From Thermoflexales bacterium (GTDB taxonomy: Bacteria > Chloroflexota > Anaerolineae > Fen-1058), in assembly GCA_017999195.1 (NCBI GenBank), contig JAGOBP010000304.1, positions 1-5,508 of the forward strand: 5,508 bases of DNA, in the 5' to 3' direction. A program made the position numbers and the translations under genes. Within the stretch, counting starts at the first letter, position 1. The number at the start of each line of letters is the position of its first letter. Positions 5,208 to 5,508 of this stretch are shown piece after piece. The notes below the pieces were generated by a model. It was not told the origin of the DNA, did not search any database, and worked only from the letters and a program-made list of their open reading frames with translations.

Positions 5208-5508
5208 TTACGTTCCAGTGGAGGTGTAATGCCGCACGCCGAACCACCAGAAGCGCACGCCGATTGCGAACACGACCAAGCACACAAACGGCGAAAGAAA
5301 GGCCAGCCAGGCCGGGCCGCCCAATGGATCGGCTTTGCCGAACAGCCACAGCGTTGGATAGTAATTCAGAAAGGCTATCGGAATGACGAAGGTGAAGATC
5401 GAGCGCAGCCAGCCGGGATAAATGTGCATGGGATATTGCGTCATGTACTGGCCGCCATACGTGATGATGTTCATGGCTTCCAGCGAGTCCACGGTCCAGA
5501 ACGAGACG
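5208..5508 (-). CDS. ABC-2 family transporter permease, C-terminal part only
   Basis: C-terminal 99 codons of a membrane permease of the ABC2_membrane_6/COG3694 type. This family usually forms an exporter with a paired permease and an ATPase. The frame is open to the right edge, so the 5' end lies outside; a GTG at 5490-5492 is internal, because the family-like residues SFWT directly precede it. Visible features are SFWTVDSLEAMN, then YPMHIYPGWLR, then a first hydrophobic helix (FTFVIPIAFLNYYPTL, about in-window residues 38-53), a polar link FGKADPLGGP, a second helix (WLAFLSPFVCLVVFAIGVRF, about 67-86), and the ending WFGVRHYTSTGT. The YP..IYP.WLR..FTFVIP.AF.NYYP pattern and the RHYxSTG tail are what I recognise as this family. 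The substrate is unknown; the ATPase and sister permease would be expected further upstream. Confidence 0.88.
   Translation of the reverse strand, partial: VSFWTVDSLEAMNIITYGGQYMTQYPMHIYPGWLRSIFTFVIPIAFLNYYPTLWLFGKADPLGGPAWLAFLSPFVCLVVFAIGVRFWWFGVRHYTSTGT

Noticed and set aside
5161..5349. 63-residue N-terminal extension of the YcjF-like gene
   Set aside because: It overlaps the end of the ABC-2 permease gene, is Arg-rich without domain character, and the ATG at 5160 has a well-placed AGGAG.
5208..5492. Complete small gene starting at the GTG at 5490-5492
   Set aside because: The frame is open to the window edge and the upstream residues SFWT fit the permease family, so this is an internal codon of a longer gene.

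Overview
The window is a compact, GC-rich bacterial segment with seven protein genes, all on the minus strand, so transcription runs from high to low coordinates. The two outermost genes are cut by the window edges. No gene-free stretch exceeds about 90 bases, and I see no RNA gene, mobile element or CRISPR array. The protein style (lipoproteins with Pro/Ala/Thr-rich linkers, a DsbA-cyclophilin fusion, a COG3694-type ABC-2 permease, a DUF697 protein) and short heptamer-period intergenic repeats suggest a Chloroflexota bacterium of the Anaerolineae type. That assignment is an inference from style, not a proven placement.

Layout in transcription order: (1) C-terminal part of an ABC-2 family membrane permease (5508-5208, 5' end outside); (2) a two-TM YcjF/DUF697-family membrane protein (5160-4186); (3) a small glutaredoxin-like protein with a CPDQ active site (4122-3796), overlapping by 4 bases (ATGA) with (4) an alpha/beta hydrolase (3799-3005); (5) a lipoprotein fusing a DsbA-like thioredoxin domain to a cyclophilin-type prolyl isomerase (2917-1643); (6) undecaprenyl-diphosphatase UppP (1551-724); (7) a PstS-like substrate-binding lipoprotein (707 to the left edge, 3' end outside), 16 bases after uppP.

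Three intergenic regions carry a similar -10 type motif, GGTAWARTG, upstream of genes 2, 3/4 and 5. This suggests several short transcription units: ycjF-like; grx-hydrolase; dsbA-cyclophilin, perhaps reading on into uppP-pstS-like. A weaker TACAAT box precedes uppP.

Functionally the window leans towards the cell envelope: extracytoplasmic disulfide and proline folding (gene 5), recycling of the lipid carrier for wall and polysaccharide synthesis (gene 6), solute binding (gene 7), and membrane transport or stress (genes 1, 2). The most distinctive items are the DsbA-cyclophilin fusion and a 49-base array of seven heptamers in one register that folds into an 18-bp hairpin (17 pairs) upstream of uppP. 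A second heptamer array underlies the first codons of gene 7. I do not see a clear multi-gene system of unknown type such as a defence island.
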